From: Gerris lacustris
Taxonomy: Eukaryota > Arthropoda > Insecta > Hemiptera > Gerridae
DNA length: 64,000 nt
Direction of reading: 5' to 3'
NCBI GenBank assembly: GCA_951217055.1
Contig: OX578276.1
Location: forward strand, 75,729,644-75,793,643
Translations under genes and position numbers: made by a program
Shown: positions 46,555-58,980 of the stretch, in pieces
Layout of the letters: each line of letters begins with the position of its first letter
Position numbering within the stretch: position 1 is the first letter of the stretch
Notes under the pieces: model-generated
Databases searched by the model: none
What the model saw: the letters and a program-made list of their open reading frames with translations, nothing else
Told to the model about the DNA's origin: nothing

Positions 46555-46691
46555 AACTTTTGACAGCGTGGGAAAACCGAGGGAGAGCCAATATGAGCTC
46601 GAGATTTTGAGAGCTGACCTTCTAGACTTCAAAATGTTCTCTCATTGGCTCCCCACCCCACTTATTCGATTTTCCTGCACTGACAAAAGTT
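46555..46691. mobile_element. Hairpin MITE with GAGCCAATATGAGCTCGAG core
   Basis: AACTTTTGACAGCGTGGGAAAA is mirrored by TTTTCCTGCACTGACAAAAGTT (each imperfect). Inside, GGGAGAGCCAATATGAGCTC faces TCTCATTGGCTCCCC. It is related to the hairpins at 3795, 6252 and 16890. Confidence 0.6.
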
Positions 46692-47002
46692 AGCATAGTT
46701 AGATGTTACTTTAAAAGATTGTCAAAAATGGGTCTAAAGGATAAAATCTCAGTTCCCAGGTCAAAAGAACACAGATTAGTTTATTCACAAATCTTATGAA
46801 AAACTAAGTTATGTGAGTAAAAATATAATTATGTAATATGTGTAATATAATTACTTATATTATAATTACATAAAATAAAAAAATTTTAGAGAAACAATTA
46901 AATCTCTTAGTGATTTCTAAACGATTCTGACAAGATTGAATATGGTATGGCTATGGCAGTAAAGGATCATTCCTTAGACTGTTCATAGGTTAAAAGTGTT
47001 TA

Positions 47003-47469
47003 CAGTGGCGTATCCAGGGGGGGCACAGGGGGCACGTGCCCCCCCCCCCAGACCTGATAGTTTAAAAAAAAAAAAATACGGCGTATTTTTTTTTTTAATA
47101 CATATTTTTACATTCACCTCATATTCAATTTCACCTCAGAAATGCATAAAAGCGCTGTTTTGAGAGTAATATTTTCAAAATTTTCCGGGGGATGGCCCCC
47201 GGACCCCCCACCATAGATCCCCCCCCCCAATAATTAACTGCAGACAACGCCCATGACTTAGATATTGTACAGCAGTAAGGATCAGCATACACATTTTCTA
47301 ACGAATACGTTCTAAAACAGTTATTGTTACTTTTTTTGGGGGGGGGGGGGGCAGCTGCTTTGTTGAATAAGTAGTTCCTTTTTCTTGTTTCCACTACGAA
47401 TCCCCCCCCCCCAATCTAAACTGACTTAGAATGTGCCCCCTCCAGACCTAGCCGCTGGATACGCCACTG
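47003..47469. mobile_element. Non-autonomous hAT (467 bp) with perfect 8-bp TSD
   Basis: Ends CAGTGGCGTATCCAG and CTGGATACGCCACTG are perfect inverted repeats, flanked by AGTGTTTA at 46995-47002 and 47470-47477. Subterminal G and C runs (GGGGGCACGTGCCCCCCC) are typical. No transposase; ORF 47131-47394 is a by-product. Confidence 0.92.
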
Positions 47470-47477
47470 AGTGTTTA

Positions 47478-49906
47478 TCCTTTTCCCCGGTAGAGCAAAT
47501 GACTCTTAATCCCACTTTTCAATAGATGTGTTATTGCTTGGAAGATGCGTGGGAGGACAAGAACGTTAAATTGTTTGTTTGCCAGATAAGCTAATTTGAA
47601 TAAACGTGAGGCTGTGCGAGAGTGCGGTCAGGTGTCAGATGAACTCTGGGAATGAAACACTCGAATAGTTCTCTTCGTCGTATTCAATCTGAGTATCTTG
47701 TCATCCTCTATAAATAAACAAATCACGAACAGGAAAAAGAGTTACTGCGCTTCCATCACGGTCGATAAACTGTAATCAGGGTTCCTTAAGACAGATGTAA
47801 ACTTTTTTAAAAGGTTCATTCCATATAGATATTGACGAAAAAGGAATGAAATATCCGAACACAAAGAATGTAACTGTGAAAAACTGATGTAGGAAATAAG
47901 TAACACGTTTTTTGTGTGATTTTTTAAAAAAAAATATCACGGCGCTTAAGGTAAGCCTTTAATAAATCATACCTGTTAAGCGATGAGATATGAGGTATGC
48001 AAACCGGGAGAAGACTAAGTGAAAATATTGATATTTTGTAGGTGCGTGACTCCTTGCTACTGGTATCCAACAAATCATTAACATAAACATGTGAGATAAA
48101 TAATAATGTGGAGTGGAATTTCACTAAAAAAATATTAGGAAACATTTAACGCTAAAAACAGTGAAAAGAAGCATTTAAATTTACCCCTTTCACTCAACTT
48201 TAAAGAATAATTTTATCTATGCAAAACCATTCAGATTTAAACAGTTCAAATTTATATATATAAAAATAATTATACATTATTTTTATTTATTTTATTTCAT
48301 TTATTTAATATTTGAATTTTGGCGGTGTTTTGACAAGTAAACAATGTATAAAATATTTTGGATGTATACAAACTTAAGTATTGCACTAATTAATAATTAT
48401 GTTCGCTTATAACATTTAAACTTATTAATGGAATTTCATCGGGTATATTTATATTTTTTCCTTATATTTTACCGGTTCCAACGATATACTATATGTCAAA
48501 AACGCATATACATTTTTCAAAATTCTCAAATCGATAAATTCAAAATGGCGGCCAACATCAAAATTAAATTTGGCGGTTTTTTTTAACTCGATCAGACCAC
48601 TTTTCGATTTTGTTCAAGTTTTGCTGACTCAACAAACTGGGGTTCAAAATGTTGATTTTCCGGGCTGCACTACAACGTGTAAAGACTGATTTTTGTACCA
48701 AGTTTCAACTCTAGCTTAAAAACTGTGGGATTATGCGTGACACAGACTGACATCCAGCTAAAAACCACTCAAATCGACTTAATCCAAAACGGATAATTAT
48801 GTTGAAATCTCGGTTTCTGATTTTTTGGGTGAAAAGAATACTTTTCCTACAATCCTTCGGAGAAGGTGAGGAAAAGTAAAAAAGCAGAAACAAATTATCT
48901 TCAAGAAAGGTGGCAACCTATTTATGTGACGCATTACTAGTCAGTAGCCCTCAAGAAGTTCTACCCACTTCAGCTTTTCAATAATGTTAACGAAAGTTGA
49001 TTTTTAACGAACACATTCAGTATTAACTAACTTAACTATAAAAAAAATGTTGGTATGTAAATATTGGTGTCACAGGTTAATAATTTTATTTTAGTTTATA
49101 ACAAATTCCATCACTGAAAAAATATTTGTTGCAAAATTATTAAAAGAAAACAACAATAATAATAAGTTCAATAAAATACCTAAAAATTAAATAAAATTAG
49201 CAGTTGAAATCAACAAACGCATTAGATTGAAGAACATTGATTTTTCACATTAACGAAAGTAAATACAATAAACAAAACGAATTAGACATTTTTTTTAATA
49301 AGATTTTATATTAGAATACTCGCATCGAATGGAACCATGTATTGATTCACACCCAACATCAAGCAACTGCTTAAACATTGTCCATTATCCATTATCTGAT
49401 TTATTGCTTCCGAGCTTGCTGAAGGTAACGGAAGAGCATTGTGTTCACTTTTGAGAACAAAAAATTTTATGTCTCCGATTTTAAAAATTCCAAGACTGAA
49501 ATCCGTTTCAGACATCAGGGAACATTTTTGGTCTCGTGTCTGTCTGTCTGTCGGTGTCGGTCTGTGTGTCCGCGAATCCTGAAACGACTGACCGATTTTG
49601 ATGAAATTTGGTAGAAATGTTCATTTTATCAATGGTCAGGACGGGTTCCTTAAACAACGTTATCCGTCCAAGCGTTCACGCGCAACGCTCGCGTAAACGT
49701 GAACTTCAAATTTAAATTTGGAATTTTAGGTCAGGGAAAAATTTTAACTTTATCTATTCGACGAGACAAACATTTTTGTCAAATACAATAGCGACGCACT
49801 GCTATGAAGTGTTTGGCAGTCTATTTTTTTATTCGACAGTTTGACAAAAATTCATTATACAATATTATTTTAGTTATGTTGTTAGTAATAATTATTATGA
49901 CTTAAT
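47478..49906. other. Mostly non-coding; unique stretch 47520-47790 and dispersed repeat pieces
   Basis: From 47520 to 47790 the sequence has more G+C, no match elsewhere in the window and a TATAAATA at about 47710, but no coding frame. From 48540 to 48880 lies a repeat ending in CCTTCGGAGAAGGTGAGGAAAAG, relative of 41735. From 49400 to 49620 is a block with CAGACATCAGGGAACATTTTTGG, also found near 30640. Confidence 0.35.
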
Positions 49907-50606
49907 ATTTTTAGGGTCCGTAGGCAAAACCAAGGACCCTTATATTTTCCTGCGTGTGTCTGTCCGTCCGTCCTCTCGCGTGCTCTCACGGCTACACCTT
50001 TGGTCCGATCACTTTGAAATTTGGCATGTATGTGTCTTGTACCTGCCCACATATTTTAAAAATATAGTGACTTAAAAAAAATATTTTTCAAAAAAATTAG
50101 GGTAAAAAAACTTAAGGGTTAAATTGTTTTTATTTTTTTTCGACACCGTGAGGGGTATCATATGAAAGGGTACGTCGAGCTGATTACAAAAATATATAAT
50201 TCTTTGGATATAACTTTGATAGGGCGAGCGTAGGCAAGTTTTAAGTGGGTGTGAAACGTGTCCCCCCCTTCTATCTCGCTTATGTGAAGTGCAAAAAATC
50301 TGAAAAAATTCCTGAACATTCTTCGACCAAAAGTAAAGATACCACTTTTTGGAAATTTCGAAAAAAAATTTTTTTTATAATTATGGTCTTTTTGATGTAT
50401 TTATATGGTTGTAGTCCGGTTCAGTGGCAAAAAAATTCTTTATCAGAAGTTTGTTTATGTGTTTTGAGAATATCAGACCCATAGGATAGTTTAAAGTAAG
50501 CTTTTTAGCATTTTAAAAAACACCATCAATAGGGTACTACTCAAACTATACAGGGTTGCCTACGGACCCTCGCTGTGTGCTGACTAGCACACACTTGACC
50601 TGTTTA
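49907..50606 (-). mobile_element. ~0.7-kb GGGTCCGTAGGCAA element (copy B)
   Basis: Same element as 15061-15786 in the opposite orientation, with both GGGTCCGTAGGCAA ends (49913 and about 50573) and the hairpin GTGTGCTGACTAGCACAC just outside. Similarity is high over the whole length. ORF 50245-50484 is inside and has no match to the ORF frame of copy A beyond the DNA identity. Confidence 0.65.
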
Positions 50607-50699
50607 TATATTTTTATATTTATTTATTTTATTTTTTTATATAATTTTATACCACAATACCATGACCTGTTATATAACTTATATTAATTATAACGACGA

Positions 50700-52300
50700 G
50701 GAGGAGAATCTGTTTTTTAAGTTTTGAATTTTTATTTCTTAACAAGTATATTTTAATTTTAATAACGGATAATTAAACAGACAAATACCTACAATGTAGA
50801 AAAAAAGTATTAATTTATTATATCTAATATCTATAAAAAGAACTTAAAACCGAAAATTTAAAACTTTAATTGGAACACCATCCTGTTGTGGACGTTTTGA
50901 ATATATCGTTTAAGGAGGTAAGTTTAGGAATTGTAATTTTCTTTTAAAAAATATTCAAATTCTTGAAGTCAAGACCCCTAAAAGATCGCTAACAAGAAAT
51001 TTCTACAATAAGTTTCTGTAGGTGAAAAGTTTTTTTTTAATTATATACGTTGTAAAAAATACACAAATATCTTCGGCTAAATGGGTATATGAGAAAGTGG
51101 GCATTTTTAGTATCAAATTTCCACTGGAGACCTAAAGAAATAAAATTAAAAGGTTCCTTATTGTATTGTGAAGTCCTCTTCCAATTTTTACTACCTTCTG
51201 TCAAGATTTAATGTGACAATATTTTTAAAAATGTGTTACACAATATAGGTGATAAAAAAGGTATATTTTCTGTGAAATATAAAATAAACAAATCATAAAA
51301 AAACCAGTTTTGTAGGAATAAATTATCGTTTCCATTCCTATTTTATCTATATCATAATGTCTTAGACAAGAGACCACACCAAAGATTGAACTTATGCAAT
51401 TCTATTAATAACGGAACTATATTCTTTTCTGTATAGATATTTTAAGGTCTAAGTATTAAAACAAAAAAAAAATAAAAAGGTATGCACTGCATAGGTATAT
51501 TTCATTCCTATGCTCTTTCTAATTATAGGATAAGTTCGGACTATTTCTTAAAATCGCATATATTATGACACATACACACCTTTCTTCTTTTTTTTTCTTT
51601 TTTTTAGTGTTCATATGAAACATACTACACACTCTCTAATTTCACTAAAGGATTTTTTATGCAGGCGATATTTCTGACTTAATGTATTTCTTTAAAAACC
51701 GAACTAGCCTTATATCATGTAGGGCTTGAAGTGACGCAGATGGATTCAATTTTTGGATCCTACTTCTCCAGCGCCCTCTAGTGCCAAAAAAGTTGTTTTT
51801 GATAGTGCACCCTTTTATCACGAGTACTTTTTCACGCGAAGACCAAAAAATAAAGATAATAAAAAGTATCTTATCTTGTAGAGGACACTTTGGAGATGGT
51901 ACCCTAACATGAACCATTTTCGATCCGACCCCCCCCCCCCCCCAAAGTGGAGTTATAAGACTCCAAAGTTGAGCGATTTCCATTTTACTTACTGATCTTA
52001 TATTACTTTGCTTTGTAAGTTTCATCGCACACCTATTACCCCAATTTTGAACCACTTCCCGTCTTTCAATCTTCCCCAAATTTTGTCATGTACACCTCAT
52101 ACATGAGTTGTTGAAAGTAACCCACAGAAGGTTACATATCAAGTTCAACCGTCTGCGCATATTATTTAATATTGAATAAAAATAAATATGACCCAATGGA
52201 AATAGAAACAACCAAACTTTTAAATCCCTGTAAAACCACATGGGTTTATACATTTGAGACTGGGGCTCTCTGATTTATTTGATATTTAAGGCTTTAAAAA
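50700..52300. other. Non-coding stretch; unassigned 140-codon minus ORF
   Basis: The minus ORF 51657-52079 is the longest non-repeat frame here, starting MGKIERREVVQNWGN. It runs through a homopolymer (poly-G on its strand, coding Gly) at 51930-51944, a warning against real coding. I see no domain. The rest is A+T-rich. Confidence 0.35.
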
Positions 52301-52311
52301 AAATATGTATT

Positions 52312-52412
<101 letters not shown>

Positions 52413-52416
52413 CAAA

Positions 52417-52977
52417 CACAATTTGTGAGAGGCACCAAGGGATGTGCCACGCAAGCGTGACACATAGGAACTGTTCCAACATCAGACATTACGTCAGTAA
52501 GATGTTGGCTCGGCATTACGCCTGCATCGTTTCGTCGCGTCCGACTCATCAGGGGCCCGACGATGCCCACCCAAGTCTGGACCTATACCAGATCAAGAAG
52601 ATCAGATATAGGGCTTATTAGAGACGAGCGTGCTCTCATACCGCCATATTTGCTTGGCTGGCAAAACAAAACAGCAATATAATACCGTGTTTGCACACTA
52701 CAATTGGCTACACAATTTGTGAGAGACACCAAGGGATGTGCCACGCAATCTCTATCTTGATCTAGTATAGGTCCAGAGTTGGGTGGGCATCGTTTGGGTG
52801 GGCATCGAGTTGGGTGGGCGTCGAATCATCAGGGCCCCTGATGATTCGGACGCGACGAAACGATGCAGGACATGGCGTAATGCCGAGCCAACATCTTATT
52901 GACGTAATGTCTGATGTTGGAACTGTGCAACCACTGCTCTGATGCCAATTGCAGTGTGCAACCACGGTATTATATTG

Positions 52978-52981
<4 letters not shown>
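52417..52981. repeat. ~290-bp repeat (CACAATTTGTGAGAGACACC), with inverted half
   Basis: One unit starts at 52417 and the next at 52711, which after about 40 bp gives way to an inverted partial unit (to 52981). At the joint is the palindrome GAATCATCAGGGGCCCCTGATGATTC (longer than its core). Units contain GTTCCAACATCAGACATTAC, ATGTTGGCTCGGCATTACG and GACTCATCAGGGGCCCGACG. An (AT)n tract bounds it on both sides. Confidence 0.8.

Positions 52982-53067
<86 letters not shown>
52982..53067. repeat. (AT)n microsatellite, ~86 bp
   Basis: Uninterrupted AT alternation directly after the inverted repeat unit. Confidence 0.95.
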
Positions 53068-53072
<5 letters not shown>

Positions 53073-53360
53073 GAGGAAGAGTAATATAATAAAATGGATT
53101 TATATTTGTTTAATTTCTTGGTATTTATTATTCACACAAATTTATTATATACTATGCATTCAAACGCTTCATTATTTTTCTCTTGCTTAACTCTTGAGAT
53201 TGTATAGATAAAATTATAAGACGATACGTTCCACTAATAATCCATTTAAAAAACTTGAATAAAATAGGGTAGTTTTACTTTAGTATGTGTTGAATAGAAA
53301 AAAAACCATACAATTTAGAAAAGTTAATGTAAATTATTATGTACATATTTAGATAAATAA

Positions 53361-53580
53361 TAAATCTAATTATAATTAATATTAACTACGGGAAACAGAC
53401 AGAGAAAAATTGACTCCAGCGCGGGTATCATTAACGTCAGAGAAATTCATTCTCCTGCGTAGCTTAGTTGGTTAGAGCGTTATACTGGAAATATAGAGGC
53501 CGGTGGTTCATATCCCCGCGCTGGAGTCTATTTTTCTCTGTCTGTTTCCCGTAGTTAATAATAATTATAATTTGATTTAA
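53361..53580. mobile_element. Palindromic TTAACTACGGGAAACAGAC element with one tRNA-like arm
   Basis: TTAACTACGGGAAACAGACAG followed by AGAAAAATTGACTCCAGCGC is mirrored by GCGCTGGAGTCTATTTTTCT then CTGTCTGTTTCCCGTAGTTAA. The enclosed plus-strand segment 53451-53527 is tRNA-like: box A TAGCTTAGTTGGTTAGAGC and box B GGTTCATATCC. It is the single-arm form of the element at 6436-6839; the shared tail continues to about 53626 (GTAGTATGAATACTACC). Confidence 0.7.
53451..53527 (+). other. tRNA-like segment in palindromic element
   Basis: D-arm and T-arm resemble a tRNA, with box A TAGCTTAGTTGG and box B GGTTCATATCC. The anticodon region ACTGGAAATATAG does not give a clean seven-base loop with a stable stem, and the 5' and 3' ends pair outward with the element's arms instead of each other. 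It is not called as a functional tRNA. Confidence 0.55.
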
Positions 53581-54678
53581 ATTAAAATTTAATCGCTCCG
53601 TAGTATGAATACTACCAAAATCGTAAAATATGAATAAATAATAAATAATAAATATTTTAATTTCTTTAAATTATTCAGATAATTTAATAAATACACCCTT
53701 GTAATTCAATTAAATGCAGTATAAGATGGCTATAAGTTAATTATTTGTTAGTTAATAAAGGCCTGAAGATGACCTTAGTAAGTAAGGGTCGAAACGTTTC
53801 CAGCTAAAATATGATTTTTATTCTTTCTTACACCTTGTAGCCATCTTACACTGCATTTTAAAGATAAATAATATTTTAAAGACAATTTTAAAATACATTT
53901 TTATTTCTTAATTTTTATTTTTAATCCCTACTTTAGAAAACTCTCATACTGTCTTTTAACCATTTTATTTTTAGAATTTACCACCAATGTACCATTTTTA
54001 AGTATAAAATAGGTATTGCTTAACTATATATAACTTCAATTGGTAGTACTAAGTACCATTTAAATCTTTCGGTTATAGGTCGTCTAAATTATTCGTTGGC
54101 CCAACTATTATTATTTTGGCTGTTAAGACTCCAATAATGCGGCACTGACTCTCGTAGCACAGACTAAGTTATTTAATGAGTAGCCGGCAGTGCTTATGTG
54201 TCTTGCTTGCAAGGTATAAGTAGAGATATATTAGATTTTTAATCTAGCTTTTATATCAATATTATATGTACATAATAACAGAATGCTAAAAGGCTTTTTT
54301 CTTCATTTTGTACCCACTAATTTGTCGAAGTGAAGATAATCTATAAATTTACAATTAAAGTTCCTCTTGAGAGATTGCTGTAAGGGTACATTATTATATT
54401 TTTATTTCTTGTCAAGTATATTGATCTTAAAAATCTCTAAAGATGGGACTAATGAACAATTATATTATAGAAATGCATGTTTGGTGGAAGTGGACTTTAA
54501 CTTGTATATAAACTAAGACAAAATTAAAATCACACTGTAAAAAATTTAGATGTATTCACTGTTCAAATGTCTAAACGTGTTCCTTGACAGATCAAATTCA
54601 ACTGATCTAACAGATCTGATTTAGATAAAATTTTAGATCTAATTTAGACTTCATGATTACTTTTCTTATGATTTTTGT

Positions 54679-56270
54679 TAGTCCAGTCGCCATAGACTTA
54701 AATCGGGGGGGTACCTTGAAAATTCTTTGAAATTCCGAATTTAATGAAACTTTTTGGATTTTCCGAACAAAAAAACCTTGTGCTACTTGAGGGGGGGGGG
54801 GGGGGGGGGGGGGTCAAAAACCACAAATTGTTGGCACTTTTTTCAAAATATTTCAAAAACGGCTCATTTTAGCAGAAAACTTTGTGATAGTTATTTGTAG
54901 AAAATTAAATTTCCTTCAAATTTCATAGGTTCCGAGATATGGCACTTCGAAAATTGGCAGTGTTTTTCAAAAAATAGTGTTGCTCTCGTTTCGGGCCAAA
55001 TATCGGCATATAACAGCCCCCCTACGAGAAAAGTCGTAAGAAATAAATTTGTAGTACATTTAATCGGCTTCAAGTGCAAAATGAAGTCTGTAGGCCCAGT
55101 AGTTCAGTTGCAATAGTAAAAAACACAAAAACGGAATATTAGGCCAGTAAAATTTGACCTATAATTCGCAAAGCTTGATGCCGTTCTGATTTTTTGATGA
55201 TGTTCAGACCAGGTAGGGTAGTGTGATCCTAAGTTTGCAGCGTCTGAAAACTTGTGCTAGCTGCGTAATATGTGGAAAACTGAAACATTTTCGGACTTTT
55301 TTCAGTTGTTGCTATGTATCTCGTAAGCTATGCGTGGTTCAATGTTAGTTGCCAATTATATTTGCTACAACTTATTTTCTTATACCTTTTCTCGTAGGTT
55401 AACATTTTTACGCCGATATTCGCCCCGAAACGAGAGCAATACTTAAAATTTCCATATTTTTTTTTTTTAATTTAATTCTTAAAGTGCCATATCTCGTAAA
55501 CTATTGAAAGTACAGAGTTGCCATTGGACTTTAATTGTCGTAAATTTATTGTACTCAAAAAATAGTAAGAACAACGCATAGCTTACGAGATATATAGCAA
55601 CAACTGAAAAAAGTCCGAAATGTTTCAGTTTTCCACATATTACGCAGCTAGCACAAGTTTTCAGAAGCTGCAAACTTAGGATCACACTACCCTACCTGGT
55701 CTGAACAACATATAAAAAAATCAGAACGGTTTCAAGCTTGGCGAATTATAGGTCAAATCTTATGGCCTAATATTCCGTTTTTGTGTTTTTTACTATTGCA
55801 ACTGAACTACTGGGCCTACAGACTTCATTTTGCACTTAAAAGGAAGCCGATTAAATGTACTACAAATTTATTTCTTACGCCTTTTCTCGTAGGGGGGCTG
55901 TTATATGCCGATATTTGGCCCGAAACGAGAGCAACACTATTTTTTGAAAAACACTGCCAATTTTCGAAGTGCCATATCTCGGAACCTATGTGGTCAAAAA
56001 ATAAGTGTGACCAGTGAAATTTGAAGGAAATTTAATTTTCTACAAATAACTATCACAAAGTTTTCCGCTAAAATGAGCTGTTTTTGAAAAATCTGAAAAA
56101 AGTGCTAACATTTTGTGGTTTTTTACCCCCCCCCCCCCCCCTTAAGTTAGCACAAGGTTTTTTTGTTCGGAAAATTGGGTGTAGCACTACTGGACACCCA
56201 TTAACAATATCCCAAAGTTTCATTAAATTCGGAATTTTTTCAAGGTCAAAAGTATATGGCGACTGGATTA
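54679..56270. mobile_element. Foldback element: 1.6-kb near-complete palindrome
   Basis: TAGTCCAGTCGCCATA on the left is mirrored by TATGGCGACTGGATTA on the right. Inverted pairs continue inward: a G run (23 G, 54791-54813) facing a C run (16 C, 56126-56141), CAAAGTTTTC against AAAACTTTGTG, GGCAGTGTTTTTCAAAAAAT and its partner, and CTTACGAGATA against TATCTCGTAAG at the centre. ORFs inside are mirror by-products. Confidence 0.85.
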
Positions 56271-56642
56271 TGTTCAAATCAGGTATTTTAGGCTCACAGT
56301 AGAAAGAAATAATAACTATTGGAGATCATCATAGTAGGTTACATTCACATTATTTAAAAACTCTTTTCTTTGATAATCTTAAACAATGAGGAAAAATATA
56401 AAGAGCAGAATTTAAAAAACTGTTTCGCTTGCGGCACATCTACATTGACTGAGCAGAAGCAGGGTTGCCAAGAGCCAACTTGGGCCCTGTTTCTATACGT
56501 CTATTGGGCTCCTCTTACCGGGGAATTTGATAATTTTCAAATTATACATGTCTGGAAATAACTTTTTAAGCTTTTTGGCTTTTACCCATCATACACAGTT
56601 ACCAGGAAAAATAAATAAATTGAATAGTAACTAGTACCATTG

Positions 56643-56689
<47 letters not shown>
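56643..56689 (+). repeat. 47-nt poly(A) run
   Basis: Homopolymer of A. No retroposon body is recognisable immediately to its left. Confidence 0.9.
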
Positions 56690-56695
<6 letters not shown>

Positions 56696-57239
56696 TAGTA
56701 AGGCATTTAACTTATTATTTAACGTAGACGCTGTTTATTTCAATACTTCATCTGCACCTTCATCAGGCCTAAGATGTATAATTACAAGATAAAAAGAACA
56801 TTTTATATACTACGTTTTTAAATTGTCTGTTGTCATATGTAATGTTGATAATATAAGTGTTATTGTTATATATAATGTTAGTGAAAAAAAAGTTCCGAAT
56901 ATATTTACTTCTACTTCACATAAATGACAACCATCTTGAGAGCTGATCTTAAACCTATAAAAGGACAAATCTTTGTACAACGGATCTCGCCAACACCGAA
57001 TCTAAACCGTGCCATCAATATGCTCCCGTCTAGGGGACGCTAAGAGAGGAAAAATGAGTTCATGCAAGTAAAGAAGAACAGATGTAGAAAAATTAAACCG
57101 ATACCTAGGACACAAATGTAAACAAGCCTGGTTGTCACACGTAAATTAATTTATTTCTTTGTTCACTTTTCCTTTTCCGCTGTCATTCCATGATAATCTC
57201 CAAGAATTCTTAAACGAAAAGATTTCCAACTCCCCTCTT

Positions 57240-57415
57240 TATCTACCTGTATTAGACTACTAGCGCTCCACGGGAATTTGCACCATTCAAAAGATATAGA
57301 GCTTCTTAATTCAAAGAAATAAATTAATAAATTAATTTGTCAATTTACTAGATTCGAACCCGGGAACTTTCTCATTCTAAGCTATCGCGCATCTCATTCA
57401 GCCACCGAGGCTGTT
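57240..57415 (-). mobile_element. Probable tRNA-derived SINE
   Basis: On the minus strand: GCCTCGGTGGCTGAATGAGA (box A-like) then, about 40 bp on, CCCGGGTTCGAATCTAGT (box B GGTTCGAATCT), followed by an A+T-rich body ending near GTGGAGCGCTAGTAG. A similar GTGGAGCGCTAGTGC occurs at 57499-57513. The tRNA cloverleaf is incomplete. Confidence 0.45.
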
Positions 57416-58667
57416 TATTTTTTTGTATTGTTTATTTACAAAATAGGACAAATGTCAAAATATCATAAGTAGTTTACAATTTTAACCACCATATTCTCGT
57501 GGAGCGCTAGTGCTCTTACACCTCTAGAATACTGGAGTTGGATACCCCTGATAATCTCTAAATAAAAAATCACAAATTTGAAACCCGTCAAAATGAAGAT
57601 TGTAAATATGGGACATGTCAAAACAAATAAAATAACTTGCGGATTTTTTCCGAACTAACTTTCCATACATCAAAATTTGCTGAAAACGAATGGATGGCGA
57701 AGAATAAAGAATCCAAAGAAGAAGAATGGATCCAAAGAATGGAAAACGAAGATGGCGAAAAGTATTAAAATAATGCATTGTCATCGTGTTCTGAGCTATT
57801 CTAAAAGTTTCAAATGCCTAGCTATTCGGGAAGTAAGTTAAAAATTGACTGCAAGATTTGTACTGGACAAACCAACAAACAAGAAAGCAAGCTAATAAAA
57901 ACGCAGTAATAAATAACATTTTTAGTTCAAGCGTGCAATTTTTGTTACTTTTCTATTTAGTTATTTTTATTTTTTAGTTATATAACTCAAATTACTAGAA
58001 GTGGGTGCCAGACCAGAGTTTAGGGATAGGGAGAGCGTGTTTTATGACGTGAAGCTTTGTCATTTTGCCTAATAAATAATTAATAGTATAAAAACATTTT
58101 TAAAAACAAGCTTTTATTTAAATGCTCTAGCTCTAGCTAACCATGAATTGTCATCCAAACTAAACGTGTATGCAATATTTCAATTCGATTGGTTGAGGAA
58201 AACTGCTTTCAAATTCTGTTGCAAGATTTGACCCGCACACATACAAACATTGCAAGTTAAATAAATGCTTTTAAAAAATACTCTCATAATAAGTAATATA
58301 GTTCCATTAGGAAAAATAAAACTGCATTTTAAACTACTGTACTTCTACCGACAAGCAGTATTTTGTTCTGAACAGTTTGGATTTTATTAGAACGAAGTTC
58401 CTTGAACTTGGTGCACGTTACAGCATATGGAGCCCGGGAATGAATCCGAAAAAACGACCGTCACAAAACCAACACTCACGAAATCGACCAATAAAACTCA
58501 AGTTTTATCTAACCCAAGTTATCGTCATTATTTGAGTTATTATTCTATACATATTTATTGCAAGACGCTCACTTCAATGATAAAAAATGAATTTAAATCT
58601 TGCCTTAACTCCGCTAAGTACAAATAGTTTGTTACTTTTAATTTTGTCTCTTTTCTAACTCTGCCAT

Positions 58668-58980
58668 GCAGTTAGCATCGTATACTTAGGTGATTTTATC
58701 ATTTATATTTTATGAAAAGCGTAAGGAACTTCGTTCCTAACGAGTGTCCCGCGTCACACAGTTCGGGGCACCGAGATATAAATAATAGTTAATTTTAATA
58801 GTTTAATTTTTTTTGTATTTAACAATGATTAGGCTGCGCTCCTTGATCGTAGTTGATATCTACATTCGCAATCGGAGAGTAGTATTAATTATAAGCAGTT
58901 AGCATCGTATACTTAGCAGTGTGATTTTATAATTTATATTTTATGAAAAGCGTAAGAAACTTTGTACCTTACGCATATAT
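58668..58980 (+). repeat. Direct repeat of ~78 bp, 230 bp apart
   Basis: CAGTTAGCATCGTATACTTA followed by TTTATATTTTATGAAAAGCG and TAAGGAACTT occurs at 58670-58743 and again at 58898-58975. Each unit ends in a small hairpin (GGAACTTCGTTCC; GTAAGAAACTTTGTACCTTAC). Confidence 0.7.

Noticed and set aside
47700..47790. Promoter with TATAAATA at about 47710
   Set aside because: No initiator, exon or ORF follows on either strand; in A+T-rich DNA the word is expected by chance.
51657..52079. 140-codon minus ORF as a new gene
   Set aside because: It crosses a homopolymer that gives a glycine run, has no recognisable domain, and no splice or start context; length alone is not enough.
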